NCBI RefSeq assembly: GCF_024868665.1
Contig: NC_079894.1
Location: forward strand, 10,995,044 to 11,059,043
Direction of reading: 5' to 3'
From: Triplophysa rosa
Taxonomy: Eukaryota; Chordata; Actinopteri; Cypriniformes; Nemacheilidae
Length of the DNA stretch: 64,000 nucleotides
The position numbers and the translations under genes are program-made. The notes under the pieces were generated by a model, which saw only the letters and a program-made list of their open reading frames with translations, did not search any database and was not told where the DNA came from. Numbering within the stretch: the first letter of the stretch is position 1; every line of letters starts with the position of its first letter. Shown here one piece after another: positions 23,481-36,200 of the stretch.

Positions 23481-26110
23481 CATTCCGCGATCAACAACAG
23501 ACAACAGAGGAACAACCAGGGAAAAGTAGTAATGGCATAATTAACTTTATTCCTCTGTTGTCCGACATCGACCACAAAACAAGACCAACCAGACCAGACC
23601 CACACAGTCCCAACAATGAAACGCCCCGAACCACAACCAACAAGCCCCCCCCACTCCCTACAACACCCACCCAGCTACCTCCAATCAAAGTCACTGAGTG
23701 CAGCCATAACTTCAAACTGCTGTCATGTGATGTAAGTTTAGCATTAAATACCAAGTATTGTAAATTTAGCAAATGTTCATGTCTGAGAGTCCAAGAGCTA
23801 TATCGATACAATGTTTACAAACCAAACCACTATGTTAAGGTATTTTTCTACTTTTCTAAGCTTCAAGAATCCTTCTTTGGTCACTCAGAGAGTGATACTG
23901 ATGGTATTTATATAGAATTTAGGTACATCTGTTGCTGGAAACTGAATGATACTACAGTTTTATATTCAGTTCTGTGCACCGGATGGATTAATCTTTGTTA
24001 GGGAGGTTGCAACGCAACTTATGTATAAAGCCTCTCAGGAACACTGCATTTGCTTGCGCACGCTTACGTTTTCCCATTTGTCAAATATGATGTTGAAGTT
24101 GAGGAAGTCATCTTCAGGGCTCTGCAGTAAATTCAGGAAAAGTCATTTTTAGCCTCTTCAGATTTTTTTTCATGTCTATCTAATAGTCATTGAACATTTT
24201 GTGAACACAGCCAGCTTGTGTGGTGTGCTCTGTCAATGACTCACTGTTTGAATAATGATGTTTTCCATTGAAAGACACTTGAGTCCTTGATACATTGGCA
24301 AGCTCCAGACACACCGATGTACAATGCTGTTGTATTATTTCACCCCCCTTTTATCTTATGTGTTGGAAAGGGATATTTTTTTGTTTTATTTTTTTTCCAA
24401 GTTAAGGTCGTTGAAACATCCACACCTATTCTTTCTTACTATATACGTCCCTTTTATTTTATTTTTAGTAAAATAGTAGTGATGTATAGACCAAAGACTC
24501 AGACTAATGTTCCACAAATGTTCTTTTTTTTTTTTTGCTGGCTGAGGAAAAGGGTTAAACATTTGTCACTAAGCAGGAGTGAAACCAAGTGTCCCTTTTT
24601 GCTTAAATAAGGCCTATCATAACTGCAGCTCATTTTTAATGAATTCATGTTTGTTCATCGTTTGTCTTGCAGTAAGACTATACATACAGTTTTCTTAAAA
24701 ATGGGCCAAAGAGTTTGTTCTTTCTAAGAAACTTTTTTTTGGTGTTTCATAGAATGTTCTAAACCTTTGCACTGCATCAGAATGCTTGAGCTACACACTT
24801 TTGAAGGGCCAATGTTGTAGTCTTTGTCTGTTTTCTCAAGCTTATTTCACATAGGTGGCCAAACCAAAGAGCATGGGACAATTCTTTAAAAATGCTCTTA
24901 TCATTGGCCTTTTCAAACTCAGGAAACTTTTTTGTGATAACATGTTAGGACATCAAATCCACCTCGCATATGCCTTGATAACTGGAGATGTATATTTCAT
25001 GTTGAATCCAAGTATAGGCAAAAGCAACATCCTGTGGAATTTTTCAAATGAGAATGTTGTACATGTTCTCTCGGAAGAAAAACTTAAATAAAAAACGTAT
25101 CCCCACAAATTGTTTGGTGTGCTAGTATGCTTGTACATGTCGATATTACTAAACCACGGTCTCTAGTAAATTTTCACCTGTCAATAGATAGGAAACCCTT
25201 GTTACAGCGTCCATAGTCCACATGCACTGAAACTTGTCTGTTGTTCTCCTTTGACTATGAATTTATTTACTATGCCGCCTACTTATTCGATACGATCCCC
25301 TATTTTACATCAATAAACATGTTCTTTTGTAATCTTTCCATCGCTTGTATATAAATGTTAAATGTATTAATATAGGTCAGTGAGACAAACATTTTATTCA
25401 TGTAGACCAAACTAGAGAGCCTATTGGACATTGAGTAATAATTGAGTGTATTTATGCTCAAGTTAAACATTAAAAACAAAATATATAAACGTCACTTTTA
25501 ATAAAGCTGTTTTTCATGATCATACATTTCTTTATAGGAAGGAACTTAAAATTTTCTTGTTGCAAAAAGTACTTGTGAACGTAGTGTTGAAGGAACACTA
25601 GCACTTCCAAGTGTTGAAAACCTGTAATTACATTGAGCTTTGTAAAGGGCAACTTTTAATTTATTTACCTCCTAAAAATGTGTAATGTGTAAAATTAATT
25701 TAGTTTGAAGACAAAAAAAGATTACATAGGATGTATGTGGTGATATGCTATCCATGTGATGATTTTTTTTCACGCCGCTATGCGTTTCATATGTGATGTA
25801 AATAGGAATTAAAATAATTATTTAATAAACAAAATGTTATAACTTTAACCATTTCATTTCACTGCAGGCCTATTCATTACCATTCAGTATTACCAGGCCC
25901 ATCTGGTGAAGGCATGATTTGCATTCTCACTTGTTAGAAGGTCAAGGTCTGTGTGACATCTGACATTTGATTTATAAACAACACTGAGCAGGTGGCTGAC
26001 ATTTACAAATTCGCCACAGGATGAAAGAATATCGAATTCTACATAAACCAAGCAAGAGAAGACATGGAGAACATCATTTATTTTATTACATCATTTTTCA
26101 TAAGGTCATT
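23481..26110. other. interval between mknk2 relic and Ig-domain gene
   Basis: No supported coding exon. About 23700-25330 is AT-rich, low-repeat sequence resembling a long 3'UTR, ending in AATAAA near 25311; it may be the decayed mknk2 3'UTR, but that is inference. The remainder to 26110 is AT-rich with nothing recognised. Confidence 0.3.
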
Positions 26111-29053
26111 TTAGCCCATGCGACATACATTTTTCAGTGCCGCAATTGTTGATCCAATGAGAAACACACCTGTCTTGAGCAATATGTACCATGTCAGCAC
26201 TCGCTTCAAGACCCCTTGACAAAGACAGAGAAGAAACAGCACACACACCCATTTACTAACAAGTAGCTACCTTGATATACTTTCCAATGTCTGTAGATTT
26301 TAAATAGGCCTACCTTGTACTGGTGGAGGCATGAATGTTGGTAGGTTTCTACCTTTAGGTGTGATATAAACAGAGAAACAATGGTTAGGTTTTAATAACT
26401 ATGAGGAAACAATATACTTTTTGAAAGCATGATTCTTTTTTTGTAATATTATACAAAACAGTCAAAAACGTACAACTTAACGTTGTGTTAAACAGGTCAG
26501 GGGTCGGGCATGTTTTATCCAAGTGTTTTGGGCACAAAACTGGACCTTTAGCACAAACATATTACATATATAACATATATAGCATAAAGGACATATTACA
26601 AATTAAAACATTAAAGGGGTCATATGACAAGGCTAAAACGAATATTATCATTTGTTTTAGATGTAATGCAATGTGTATACACAATTTAAGGTTCAAAAAC
26701 GCTGTATTTTCCACATACCGTGCATGTTTGTATCTCCTCTTTTTTTTACAAAGCTCGTCGCTCTGAAAAGCGAGGTGTGCTATGATTGGCCAGTTAACCA
26801 GTGCGTAGTGATTGGTCGAATACTGCAAGCGTGTGACGGAAATGTAATCTTACCATATTTGGAACATCAGATTCCAAAGCAATTGTACTGACAGGTACTC
26901 CCACCTTACTTGCGTATACATTTAGGCAATCTTAGTCAAATCCACGAAGTGACATAGATTTGTGAGGGTGTGGTTACACGAGGCATTTCAGGCTGGTTTG
27001 AAGAATGTGCAAAGCATCCATATGGTTTGTGTTGACCCTCAACTGTGGATAAAATGAAATTGTAATTAATGAAATTAACCCCTACAAAAAACCTCCAATT
27101 TGTTTTTTTAGGTAAGCATATTCTAAACTGAGCTCATTGGCTGGGGTTTTGGATGGGTATATTTTGGAGGAGGATCTATGTGGAACACAGCCCTTTTAAT
27201 TAATGAATCAATTAAACATTCTGGGTAATTTGCCTCTGAAAGCCCCCATTTGGAGTGCTACACATCACTATTACTTAAGTAAGTACCAAAGACAGGTTTG
27301 TAAACATACGAAACAGAGTGTTAGGGCTAAGTAAAGAATGTGAGAGGAGAATAATTACGATTAGGCCACAGACTCACAATGGCATAATTAGTAACTCCCA
27401 TTTTTTTAGCTGGCAAGAGACTGACTGAGCTGTGTCATCTTAAAATCAGTCACGACTTTGCTCTTCAAAATGACTTTGACGTAACAAGTTGTCTGACAAA
27501 TTACCCAGAATGCCTTACGAATCATTGGCAACATTAACATGAGAACATACAAAAATATATATAATATAAAATTGGCTTTTAAAAATATTTTCCATTTGAT
27601 TTTCTCCTTTAGAATGGGTTTCAGTGTATCATATACCTTTACTAGTGAACACACACACCCAGAGCAGTGGGCAGCTATCACTGCAGCGCCCGGGGAACAA
27701 ACGGGGGTTAGGTGCCTTGATCAGTCTCAAGGGCACGTCAGTCGCTATCTGCTGGCCCTGAGAATTGAACCGGTGACCTTCAAATTAGGAGTTATGAGGA
27801 GGAGCTTCACTCCTCAGTTGTGTCATAGTTCAGTGAAGTAGTTAATTTTACATTTTAAACTGTTCTGTATTAATAACTCAACATAACTGTTGGATTAACT
27901 TACTTTGTTTTTGTACAAACGAAAAGAAGAACCTAATTGACAAATCTGTTAAAAGGGCTGTGTTCTACCCAGATCCTCCTCCAAAATATACCCATCCAAA
28001 ATCCCAGCCAATGGGCTCAGTTTCAGAATATGCTTACCTAAAAAACGAATTGGTTTTTTGTAGGGGTTGATATCATTAATTACAATTTCATTTTATCCAC
28101 AGTTGAGGGTCAACACAAACCATATGGTTACTTTGCACATTCTTCAAACAGTAAAACAAAAGGAGGAGGTACAGTTTACTCCCATGACTGTAGATATGGG
28201 TTCAGTTGTGTACACAGTTGTTAATGTTTTAATTTGTAATTTGTTGTTTATCTTATATGTTATGTAAAACGTTTGTGCTAAAGGTCCAGTTTTGTGCCCA
28301 AAACACTTGGATAAAACAAGAGTGAATCTACAAAATTTCACAAACCATACAGTTGTCATCAGATTTTTGTTATGGAGTTAGCCTGCATTTATTTATTTAA
28401 CAGATAGGCTATTTAATGTTGAGAAACTCACCTGATGGTGTGGAGGTATGATGCGTGGTATTAATCAAAGGGGATAATGTTGCATTTGCAGTGTGTATTC
28501 TGTTGAAACACCACAGTCTGAATCAAAATAAAGAGAAAACATCTTTCTTATGACAAGAAATAGCATTTAAACATGAAGAAAATACAGAACACCATATTAA
28601 AAAACACAGAATTGTCAATCATCATGTCATTAACATTTTCTATTAAAAAAACTACATTTTAAAGAACTGAGAATACCTTACCTTTCACTTGAACAAAGCT
28701 ATAAGAAGGATTTAGATTAGTTCTGCAACGATACATTCCTGAATGATTCTTATTTGCACTGTGAACATGTACAAAGAGAGTCATACTATGATTTGAAGAC
28801 TGTAGACTGTGTCCATCCTTAATCAACTGGTTTAATGGTCCACGGCAACTAAACTTGCATGTGATGGTAAAGGTTTGACCAGAGCATATATTTTGTTCGC
28901 CAGATCTGATTATTTTAGGAACACAGTCACATGAAAGAAAAATGTAGGCTACCATATAATATACATCTTTGACAAAACACTTAACTCACATTTAAACTTA
29001 CATTTTAGCACAGATGGAATCAACACCAGCCAAATTAATGTTAAAATGCTCAT
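26111..29053 (-). CDS. putative single-Ig-domain membrane protein with Lys in the TM segment
   Basis: I do not recognise this gene. Exons on the minus strand: 29002-29053 (MSILTLIWLVLIPSVLK, a signal peptide), 28682-28948 (one Ig-like domain: ITCKFSC early, HSGMYRC late, with potential N-glycosylation at two NHS sites), optional 28432-28517 (Ser/Thr-rich), 26314-26352 (RNLPTFMPPPVQ stalk) and 26111-26214 (VLTWYILLKTGVFLIGST, then tail ALKNVCRMG, stop TAA). All joins except the optional exon are phase 1, giving 153 residues. A basic residue inside a hydrophobic segment and a very short tail are typical of receptors that pair with acidic-TM signalling adaptors (FcR gamma, DAP12 or CD3 chains). 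It could instead be a decaying receptor copy: the 86-nt optional exon breaks the frame if included. Expression and family are unknown. Confidence 0.6.
26615..27003. mobile_element. second copy of the AGGGGTCATATG MITE, truncated
   Basis: It begins after TTAA (26611-26614) with 'aggggtcatatgacaaggct' and is the inverse complement of much of 10346-10900 (for example 'tgattggccagttaaccagt' and 'gtgtggttacacgaggcatt'). The far terminus is missing where it abuts the left arm of the surrounding inverted-repeat element. Confidence 0.8.
27645..27830. repeat. dispersed repeat ('cagagcagtgggcagctatc')
   Basis: The sequence 'agcagtgggcagctatcact' followed by 'gcagcgcccggggaacaaac' and '...cgagccggtgacctt'-like text resembles a repeat common in fish genomes. 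It is SINE-like, but its class could not be assigned from this single copy. Confidence 0.5.
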
Positions 29054-32021
29054 GTTTAACGCGATTCAAGTATGAGCAGATAAGTGCCTGTGCAAGAAGG
29101 AACTCGCATGCGACGAACAATGGGAAATTACCCACACTGAGGCTTTTTATTTTATCAGTTCAAAAGAGATAGGCTCATTTGCCAAAAGACTCATCTAACT
29201 GATAAAACATCACATGTAAAAACATGCTTCAAAATCTATTCTTTTTAGATTGTTGTGAATTTTTCATGTATTTATATTACAGACTTATTAAATCACTATT
29301 TCATATAAAAAATATTGCCACCAGTTAAATATTTGTTAACAAATTCCAGTTAATTATAAACTTATATAAGATTCCAGTTAATTATATATAGCCTATAAAA
29401 ATAAAGACCATTTCAAAGCCCCAATTCAGTTTTTCTGAATTTACTATAGGTATGTGTTAGGTAAAATGATCTCTTTTCTTCTTTCTGTGAACTACTAAAA
29501 ATATTTCTCTCAAATTTTAAATAAAAATTCTATTTGCATTTATTTGCAGGAGATGAAAACTGGAGGAACAGGTCAAACTAACAAAAGATGCTCTGTATTT
29601 TTTCAGACCTCAAACACTGCAAAGAAAACAAGTTCATATTCACTTTTAAGCAATACAACAGTAATATCTGTACATGTATTTAGACAAAGTTTAAAAAAAA
29701 AATTGTTACAGTTTTCATGTGTCTTGTCATGCTGTCAGTCTGCATTGCTGTTGGATGATGTTTATGTGACTCCTATGTTCAGTATATATATATACTACTG
29801 TGTGTATTTGTATAGGCTACTGTATGTGTGTGTATACAGTCTGTGTTTCTAAACGATATCTCTATATAGTTTCTATCATGTGTCTTGTTATTAACTTATT
29901 TTAAATATTGTGTAAACCTAAATTTATAAGCACGTAAAGTACAAGCCCTTAAATATTGCCACAGTGCTCAACACCAGTTTTTCCATAATCAAATTCAGTT
30001 TCTCACGTAATTTTATGTTGAATGAAACTGCGCATTCTTTTTTCCGAAGAGCGCGGAATTTTACGACTCGCTATTCTTCAAATCGAACTGCGCAAATTTT
30101 GCAACTTAAGCTCAATGATATGATAGCTCGGCAACGGAGGAAACGTGCCAGCTGTACGGTGAGGCTTAAAGAGACATCAGCGAAGAGGGAGAAAAACTGA
30201 GAATGGCTTCAAGAAATACCGACAAAATGGGAACTGTCGTCGATTTGTAATACACAGATTTAGGTAAAAGTCTCTAATCTGTTGGTTAGTCTTTCTTTCC
30301 GAGCGATTATGTATTATTCAGTGTACGTAATTTATACCAATTTCGAGTGTTCGGGATTAAGGAGTTGCCCGGTTAATGGCTGGCTAGCTGTACCACTGGC
30401 ATACAAAATCTATGGGGTTGCAAACAAATATAGCAGTGACATATGTGTTACGGCGTTATAGACAATAATAGACGTATTTTAGTTCCGTTGGTGTTATTTT
30501 TTAACTCGTTAACTCGGTAAAGCGCAGGCCACAGATCGTTAGCTTGTTTGGCTAGTTAGCGCGCTAGCCTGGTTTACTTATCTCTGTTGCTTAGCTCGCA
30601 ACTCACTGGCTAACTTAACTGAAATTTGATTTTCAACATTAGATCTTTAACGGTTCAGGGTTCAGATTATTGTTACTTAGAAAATTTCTAATACGTTCAT
30701 GTAATGTTCTTCTACAAGAGGTACACGATATGCTAAAGGTGTTGTGGAGTTTTTTAATAACACAAGTTTCGTTCTCATTTTTGGTGGCGAGCTAAACAAT
30801 GCTAGTTGGCAGATATGCCCGTGTATTTTCTGCTAGCATTTAGATATGTTTGCGAAATGTTAATATAGAAGAATACAGGAATCATTCCCTCAGTCTTTAC
30901 GATGTTTGGTCATATAAAACGTGCTGCTCTTCATAGAAGGAAGGCCACTGTAGAACAATCCTTTTATATCTGTTGGCAGTGCAAAAACAAATTAGTTTGT
31001 CTATGCTTGTAGCCGGGCCTGATCCGACAAGAAACGATCGATTGTAGTTTTAGCTGTATAGTTAATTGTATAGATTTTAATTACATATAGCCGTATATAT
31101 CATGTATTGTACAGTATTTAGATGCAAATGGGTCCATTTTGTTACGGTCTTCTGGCTTGTGTTCGTGTTGGATGGTTATATAAAGTACTTGACACATTTT
31201 TTTTGTTTCACTTAATTGCGACAAAATCATAATTTTCAGTCATGTCATCTATTTCCGTATAATGGTTTATGGTATTTAATGTGGCATTCATTAGACAAGG
31301 ATTGTATGTGGAGGCACTTGGAAATTTGCAAATCTCTGAAGGTTTTTAATTGAGGTAGAAATATTCCTTATGTTTCTACTTTTGAGTTTGTCAAGCATTT
31401 TGCCCTGATGTAGGTCTACCTGTAAGGTTTCATTACAAAGAGAGTTATGTACCCAAATTCAAGTATGAATTGATAAATTCAAGTATGTTCTTCTTAGTTT
31501 TGAAAAATAGGTATGTTTATGTAGATTAAGTCAGACAAGCAGACAATCTCTCATTAAGTAGTAATAGGGTTTCAAGTACTTACTATCTATTGCAATGGCA
31601 GTTGCTCATCTTATTATTATTGTTAGTTTCCTGGGCATGAATTATTTCACCTTAGTTTTTCATGGACTTTCTTTTGTTAACTAAACCAGCTCATGGTTGG
31701 CATCATAACTTCTGGGGAGGTGCCTCTCTGCTCTTACAACACAACAGAGGCTTTCAGTCCAAGATGACTCTGGCTCCTCTTCACACGACCTCAGGCCTCA
31801 TCTCGAGCTCCTGAGGGATGTATTTTTAGATCTGGAAGTCAAAAATGCTAGATAACATTTCCTGTAGGGAGATGGTCTCCGATTTCATGTCCCTTGAACC
31901 TTCAATGTGATGCATTTACTTTCTGAAGGATTTTCATTCCGTTTTATTTGAGACCTAAAAAATGTTGTGTAAATTGTGTCTAAATAATAGGCCATGCATT
32001 TTGTTAATGAAAATAATTGTG
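29054..32021. other. interval upstream of csnk1g2
   Basis: No supported coding exon. Around 30030-30270 the base composition changes and a splice-donor-like 'ttaggtaaaag' (30260-30270) follows; this could be the non-coding first exon and promoter of csnk1g2. The remainder is AT-rich, low-repeat, intron-like sequence. Confidence 0.35.
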
Positions 32022-32414
32022 TTAAAGGGAAGGTTCACCCAAAAATGAAAATTCTGTAATCATTTACTCACCCTCAAGTTGTTCCAAATCTGTATAAATT
32101 TCTTTGTTCTGATGAACACAGAGAAAGATATTTGGAAGAATGTTAGCCATTTTCATTTCTGGGACATCATTGACTCCATAGTAGGAAAAACAAAAGTGCC
32201 CCAGAACAGTTTGCTTTCCTAAATTCTTCAAAATTCTAATTTATTGTTCAACAGTACCAAAAACATATAATATTTATTTTCTACTATGGCAGTGAATGAT
32301 GTCCCAGAACTGAAAATTGTTCAACAGAACAAAGAAATGTATACAGATTTGGAACAACTTGAGGGTGAGTAAATGATGACAGAATTTTCATTTTTGGGTG
32401 AACTATCCCTTTAA
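32022..32414. mobile_element. MITE, 'gttcacccaaaaatgaaaat' family, near-complete
   Basis: Left 'ttaaagggaaggttcaccca' and right 'tgggtgaactatccctttaa' are inverted repeats of at least 20 bp, and inner sequence extends the pairing ('aaaaatgaaaattctgt' against 'acagaattttcattttt'). It is the best-preserved family member in the window. Confidence 0.9.
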
Positions 32415-33238
32415 CGGAACAGTTCAGCAATGGAAATTCTGGAAAACCATAGGCCATCCCAGGTATATATGACTTTCTTCAGCTAACACAAACTGCGTTA
32501 TATTAAATAATAACCTGTCATTCCCTTCAAGTTTCAAAAAAGCACATGTACATCTGTTATAAAAGTAATCCATAAATGTCCAGTGGGTTAATGTCTTTTG
32601 AATCGAAACAATGGGTTTTTGTACAAAAAGTATAGATTTTTCAATTGTATACCTATAAGTAGTCTTTTTAGGGCTAATTGTACTTTCTCCCTGCCCTAGA
32701 TATTACAAGGTGTGCTCCTGATGTGCTGCCCATTTCATCCCAACAGAAAGTCTGACATGCTCTGCGTTCGTATTTGGACACAAGTAATGTCTGACACGTC
32801 TCCTCAAAACCACCTGGATGAGGCTCTAAGGATGGAAAATGATGCCAGACAGCATCTCAACAACAGTAGCTAAGACTGCGTGAGAGGAAAGGTGCACGCA
32901 TGTGTCCATGAACACATGTTATTGTGTCCATCTCCTGACAATAGTACTCCTCTGAAGTTGGATTTACGGAAGATTGCCGTAGGATGTCTTCGTCTTGAAT
33001 CAAATATTAGCCTTGGATTGTCTGCTCTTGCCAGTAGTTCCCCGTCTATAGAAGCAGCTCATGTCTAGTTTAATATGCATGTGTAGAATTGTTTTGTGGA
33101 TGAGCCATTCCTTCCACTCTTTTTCTCTCTAAATTCCACTCCTCCATCCCATTTCCCATACCCCTGTTGCTAGTTTTGGTGGCTCTGTGATTTTATGGCA
33201 GTGGAGTAATCGTGGAGAGGCCGGGGTATCACAAGCTT

Positions 33239-36200
33239 ATGGATTTTGATAAGAGAGGAGGAGGTGGAAAAGGAGAAGTGGAAGAAGGAAAGAGAATGTC
33301 AAAGACTGGCGGGAGTAGGACTGGGCATGGGGGAGGCCGAAGCTCCGGGACCAACTCTGGGGTGCTTATGGTTGGCCCTAACTTCCGAGTGGGAAAAAAG
33401 ATAGGCTGTGGAAATTTCGGTGAGCTACGTCTCGGGAAGAATCTTTACACTAATGAATATGTGGCCATTAAACTGGTAAGTGTCTCGAAAACATTTTTCT
33501 TGTATTATTGTATGAATGCATTTATTTTAGAATTCAAATTCATTGTTGAATACATGCAGATACGGGACATTTTTCAAACTAGGCAGGTGATAACCTGTGT
33601 GTGCAGGTAAACAATTGCAGGGGGAAGTTTGATTGTTATGCATTTCTTGTGTTCTCCCTTGTTAATAAAAAAATATTTGCACTTTGAAGTACTGTTACAT
33701 TACGTGTGCCACAGACAGCTTGTACCTATTTTAGATCCATTCGCATTCTTTGTACCTTTGGGATGCCTGTAGCATCAGTCAGTGGAATGAAGCCCTGAAA
33801 TACAAATGTCAAAAGTGCCACAGGGTCTTAATGTCTGTCAAACTTAGAAACAAACTTTCTTGTGCTTTATCGAATCAGAAGTTCGATAAACTATTCATCT
33901 TTTCTGGAGAGTTCTGGTTTTATCTCCATTGTCTCCCATGTACTATACAAAGAGTGTGCCTCATATACATGTGTAAAATCTTGTTAATTTTACATTACAT
34001 AATTCTTTCCCTTGTGCTTTGTTACTGTGCAAGCCATACAAATGGAATTAAAAATGCCCAAATATTAATGTTTTATATGATTTGGTTTGAAGTCCATACA
34101 TCCAAGTCCTTGGTAAAAGGTCATTTAGTGATTAAAAGAATATCCGGTAAGGCTACGTTTAGTTGCCACAAACATTCGATTTCATCTTTTGTATCTTGTC
34201 AAATGGCCAATATATATATGTTGTAAAATGTACAAAAAGAACTACAGATGTTCATTTTGAGAAATGAATGCTAATGTAAAGTAATGATCACTTTTATCTA
34301 GTGTAAAGCCTGTCTCACAATGATATTCTTAGTAGCTTGTATATTTGGTAGGGATGTAACGAGTCGCGTAGCTCACGATGCGATGCGATTCACGATACTG
34401 ATCTCACTGTTTTTTTTCACGTTTTTTTACAAAATAAGTTGAGACGAATTAGAAATGAACAGCTGCCCTTTTATTATTTCTCAAATGCTGCACATTTCTT
34501 TGTAAAATAAAAATGTATTTTATGTCAAAAAAATAAATTGTAATTTAAAAAAATTCCTAATCAAATAAAAAATGAATAATACGAAAGTCTCTTTAATATA
34601 AACAAACTTAGACTTTGTATGTGCTTTTCCTAATTGGATGGATTTTTTTAAGAAATATCAACATTTCCACATTTACCAAGTTTGCAGTAAACAGCAGCCC
34701 CTGCTGTTCAAAACATGTATTGCATCTCATTTAACATCACAGCCGACTTGAATCGTCACATATTATAATCGATTTTCGACTGGCTCACGGTGAATTGTTA
34801 CATCCCTAATATTTGATGAGAAGAGCTATGAAAAAACTATGACAGAATAATACAGTATGGGACACTGAACAAACATCTTTAAAGGTTTATTTTGTTTATT
34901 TCTTGTTTATTGTTTTATACTGTTGTATGAGGTAATAGGCTATTTCCTACCTGGGTTTTGAGGCCGGCTCGACAAACGCTGGGTTTTAATAGGCGTGCCG
35001 CATTGAAGACTTGGAAGTAAATGCCCACTGCTATGATTGGATAGCAGTTTGCGTAGTAAACTTAGTTGGAGCCTTCTGTGAATTTGGTTAGACACGTAAC
35101 GTTGGGTTACACATTTTCCCTATTCGCACGGGATTAGTATTATCTGGGGACCTCATGTGATTTATAAATTACCTCCCCACATCTGTATTTCATGTGGCGC
35201 ATTCGCACAGGATAAGTGAAGCCTGTGATTTTACTCAAAGTTACTGACTTATTTCCCGGATGTGATGGCAAGGCTTTGCGTATAGTTTGTATTAGAGCTG
35301 TAATCGGGCCTTAAAAGTTAGGCCCGACAGTGCCCGAGCCCGACAGAATTCGTCCCGAGCCCGACATGTACATTTTGATTGACAGCTTTTTAAAAGCCCG
35401 AACCCGTTTACAGCCCGACATTAGGCTATTCAAATGTGCGCACGCACACAGCTTTTGTCAAGAATGAGTCATTTATACATGTTTTAACATAATTTATTAA
35501 CGACTAACGTAGGCCATAGGCCACTTGGAAGTTGGAACAAAGAAATAAAATAAGTCCTCTGTAACATCGTAACATATCACATATCCCACTGGCTCATTAT
35601 TCTCATTATGCACATGGTCAAAACTTTTCCACACCTCAGACTTTGCTTTAGTTGCTGGTGCAACCAAAACGTAATCGCCAGAGGCAAGCCTCCGTTTCAC
35701 CTCCTCAGCATCCATTTTCGCATCTTCGCATCACATAATCGGAACGCATCACATGACCGCTCATTTACCGCGCAAGCCAGAGCCCGGCCCGAGCCCGTGT
35801 AAAATGATAGAAATTAAGCCCAAACCCGACCGAAACCGTCGGGTTCGGGCAAAGATCTTCAGCTCTAGTTTGTATAGCCTATAGTTGTATGGTGTTTAAT
35901 GATATTCGTACCTGTCAGCATTTGAGACTCGTGATTGTGAATCGGACAGAAGATCACCGCGATCTCGGGTCTCAAATGGTACGAGAGTTTCCATGATAAA
36001 TAAACAAACAGGAGACTCCCAGTAACTTATGGATATGACCCAGCACCCAAAATAATACCAAAACACTTCAAAACAGCCTCCATTATTCGCAAACGGTGGA
36101 TAAAACCTTATCCTTAAAACCTTAAAAATGATATATGAGCCCGCCAAATTACAGACATGGCTGATTCGCACGGGATTAAGATCACAGACAACCTCTGCAA

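Larger units (their letters stand above)
26512..28325. mobile_element. long inverted-repeat element with nested insertions, in an intron of the Ig-domain gene
   Basis: Left arm 26512-27200 and right arm 27950-28325 are inverted copies, sharing 'ttttatccaagtgttttggg', 'tggtttgtgttgaccctcaa' and 'gatgggtatattttggagga'. The right arm (about 375 bp) is intact; the left is interrupted by a TTAA-type MITE (26615-27003). The middle of about 750 bp contains another dispersed repeat (about 27645-27830). No transposase frame was recognised. Confidence 0.75.

Noticed and set aside
23396..24001. 201-residue plus-strand ORF, Pro/Thr-rich at the start
   Set aside because: Its first part reads the inverse of an L2-like LINE 3'UTR and the rest is AT-rich sequence with no motif.
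29964..30200. 78-residue ORF near the csnk1g2 promoter
   Set aside because: Short, no recognised domain, and it overlaps the probable non-coding first exon and promoter of csnk1g2.
33750..34226. 158-residue plus-strand ORF in csnk1g2 intron 1
   Set aside because: No start context, no splice-supported role and no domain; chance ORF in intron sequence.
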